Positions 62,396 to 64,000 of a stretch of DNA of 64,000 nt are shown here, piece by piece (position 1 is the first letter of the stretch; each line of letters opens with the position of its first letter). Under the pieces are notes generated by a model. It did not search any database. It had not been told where the DNA came from and saw only the letters and a program-made list of their open reading frames with translations. The position numbers and the translations under genes are program-made. The stretch comes from Deltaproteobacteria bacterium (GTDB taxonomy: Bacteria > Myxococcota_A > UBA9160 > UBA6930): positions 95,781 through 159,780 of the forward strand of contig JAJDAQ010000098.1 of NCBI GenBank assembly GCA_029261815.1. The letters are read 5' to 3'.

Positions 62396-63865
62396 CTAGC
62401 CTCGGCGCGGCGCCGACTCGAACGCATCGGCGTGCACCTCGGACGTACGGCGCTTGAAATCGCGCATGCTGAACGGCCACTGCGTAACAATTCGGCCACT
62501 CGGTGTTCGGTAGTAGCCGTTGCAGCCCGCGTTCCAGACCGCGATGCCGTCCATCGCCTTCTGCACCTCTTCGTTGAATACGGCCATGGCCTCCGGGCGC
62601 ACATCGATCCAGGCGAGCCCCTCGTTGGCCAGGCGACTCACTTGCAGCAGGACGTGCTCTACCTGGCATTCGATCATTTCCAGGATCGAGCCGTTGTTCG
62701 TGTTCGGGCCGTAGAGCATGAAGAGGTTCGGGAAGCCCGCGGTCGTGATGCCCAGGAATGCCGCGGCACCCTCGCTCCAGGCGTCAGCGATGGACTGACC
62801 GCCGCGTCCGCGAACGTCGATGGTCGAGATGTAGCGGGTCGCGGCGAAGCCCGTTGCGTAGATGATCGCGTCGACTTCGCGGTCTCGGCCATCGGCGGTC
62901 CGCACGCCCTCGGGCGTGATCTGCGCGATCGGATCCGTGACCAGTTCGAGGTTCGGCCGATTGAATGCCTCGAAGTAGACATTCGAGAGCAGCGGCCGCT
63001 TGCAGCCGAACGGATGCTGTGGCTTCAGCCGCTCGCGGACCCCCGGGTCCTTGACGGCCGACAGAGCGTCCATGCACTCGGCTTCCATCTCTCGGAGGCG
63101 TGCCTCATCGTCGAAGACCATGCCGCCGTCTACCTGGTCGTAACACTCCTGGCGAATCGCTTTCAGGAGGTTCTCGTCGGAACGGAACAGCGCCAATTGC
63201 TCCTCGGGGAAGGGGTCGTCGTCCTTGGGCATCACCCAATTCGCGCTGCGCTGGAAGAGGTGGACCTTCGCCGCATCCTTCACGACCTCGGGAACGATCT
63301 GGACCGCACTCGCCGCGCTTCCGATGACCGCCACCCGCTTGCCCACGAGCGATGCGTCGTGGTTCCACTCGGCGGAGTGGAATGAAACGCCCGCGTAGTC
63401 GTCACGGCCATCAATGTCCGGCCACACGAGTTCGTTGAACATTCCGACAGCGCCCACGACAACAGAGGCTTGCTCGACTTCGCCATCCTCGAGGCGCAGC
63501 GACCAGCTTGCGCGTTCCTCGTCCCAAACCGCCTGGGCAACGCCGGCATTGAAGCGACAATGCGACCGGACGTCGTACTTGTCCGCGCAGTGTTCCATGT
63601 ACGCGAGCAACTCGGACTGCGGTGCAAAGGGCCGCGACCAGTTCGGATTCAACTCGAACGAGAAGGAATAGAGGAATGAAGGCAGGTCGACCGCGCAGCC
63701 GGGGTAGCGGTTGTGGTACCAGGTCCCGCCGAGCCCCCCGCCCTTCTCCAGGATCACGAAGTTGTCGAACCCAGACTGTTTGAGCCGGATCGCCATGCAG
63801 AGACCGCCGGGACCCGCACCGATAATCGCAATCCTGGGCTCCTGCACCGCGTCGCTTCCAGTCAT
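62396..63865 (-). CDS. Flavin-containing monooxygenase / FAD-NAD(P)-binding oxidoreductase (BVMO-like)
   Basis: IIGAGPGGLCMAIRL, GGTWYHNRYPGCAVD, GSAASAVQIVPEV, YATGFAATRY. Confidence 0.92.
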   Translation of the reverse strand: MTGSDAVQEPRIAIIGAGPGGLCMAIRLKQSGFDNFVILEKGGGLGGTWYHNRYPGCAVDLPSFLYSFSFELNPNWSRPFAPQSELLAYMEHCADKYDVRSHCRFNAGVAQAVWDEERASWSLRLEDGEVEQASVVVGAVGMFNELVWPDIDGRDDYAGVSFHSAEWNHDASLVGKRVAVIGSAASAVQIVPEVVKDAAKVHLFQRSANWVMPKDDDPFPEEQLALFRSDENLLKAIRQECYDQVDGGMVFDDEARLREMEAECMDALSAVKDPGVRERLKPQHPFGCKRPLLSNVYFEAFNRPNLELVTDPIAQITPEGVRTADGRDREVDAIIYATGFAATRYISTIDVRGRGGQSIADAWSEGAAAFLGITTAGFPNLFMLYGPNTNNGSILEMIECQVEHVLLQVSRLANEGLAWIDVRPEAMAVFNEEVQKAMDGIAVWNAGCNGYYRTPSGRIVTQWPFSMRDFKRRTSEVHADAFESAPRRG

Positions 63866-64000
63866 TTCTGGCCTCTCTAGCTCGTTGGCCTTTGTCAGCG
63901 ACCTAGGTTGGCATATTTTCTGGGTTCGCGAGGAGAGCGTTCACGATGTCGCCTCTCCGTCGATCCCCCAGACCCCCTTCAGGAGCAGCCGATGACGTAT

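Noticed and set aside
63711-63995. 94-aa + ORF at the right edge
   Set aside because: Mostly antisense to the FMO N-terminus; a genuine gene may begin near 63992 (ATGACGTAT) but cannot be judged from the bases available.

Overview
GC-rich chromosomal window from an unidentified, probably Gram-negative environmental bacterium (lipoboxes, TAT signals, a PEP-CTERM signal, a patatin-BamA protein). It is densely coded, with about 50 CDSs; I found no rRNA, tRNA, CRISPR array or transposase. Most genes belong to catabolic or oxidative families: two haloalkane dehalogenases, a nitrile hydratase alpha/beta pair, two flavin monooxygenases, two LLM/F420-type oxidoreductases with several split-barrel (DDN/PNPOx-like) proteins, TauD/PhyH dioxygenases, crotonases, SDRs, a thiolase, and TetR/HxlR/Lrp/WYL regulators. 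Observations most worth follow-up: (1) a minus-strand operon (559-7928) with three paralogous multi-TM SGNH proteins carrying a C-terminal beta-sandwich, interleaved with a beta-propeller lipoprotein; the last paralog has lost the GDS and GND signature residues of the other two. (2) A TetR-BVMO-COQ4-like-RidA operon with a 26-bp palindrome 5 bp upstream of the tetR start. (3) A nitrile hydratase whose metal-binding motif VCTQCSCT matches neither textbook class, co-directional with a thiolase/SDR/crotonase set. (4) A 1353-aa PEP-CTERM repeat protein with an exact 543-bp period. (5) A palindromic operator candidate between a WYL regulator and a SnoaL-like gene. Family calls come from reading motifs by eye; no database search was run.
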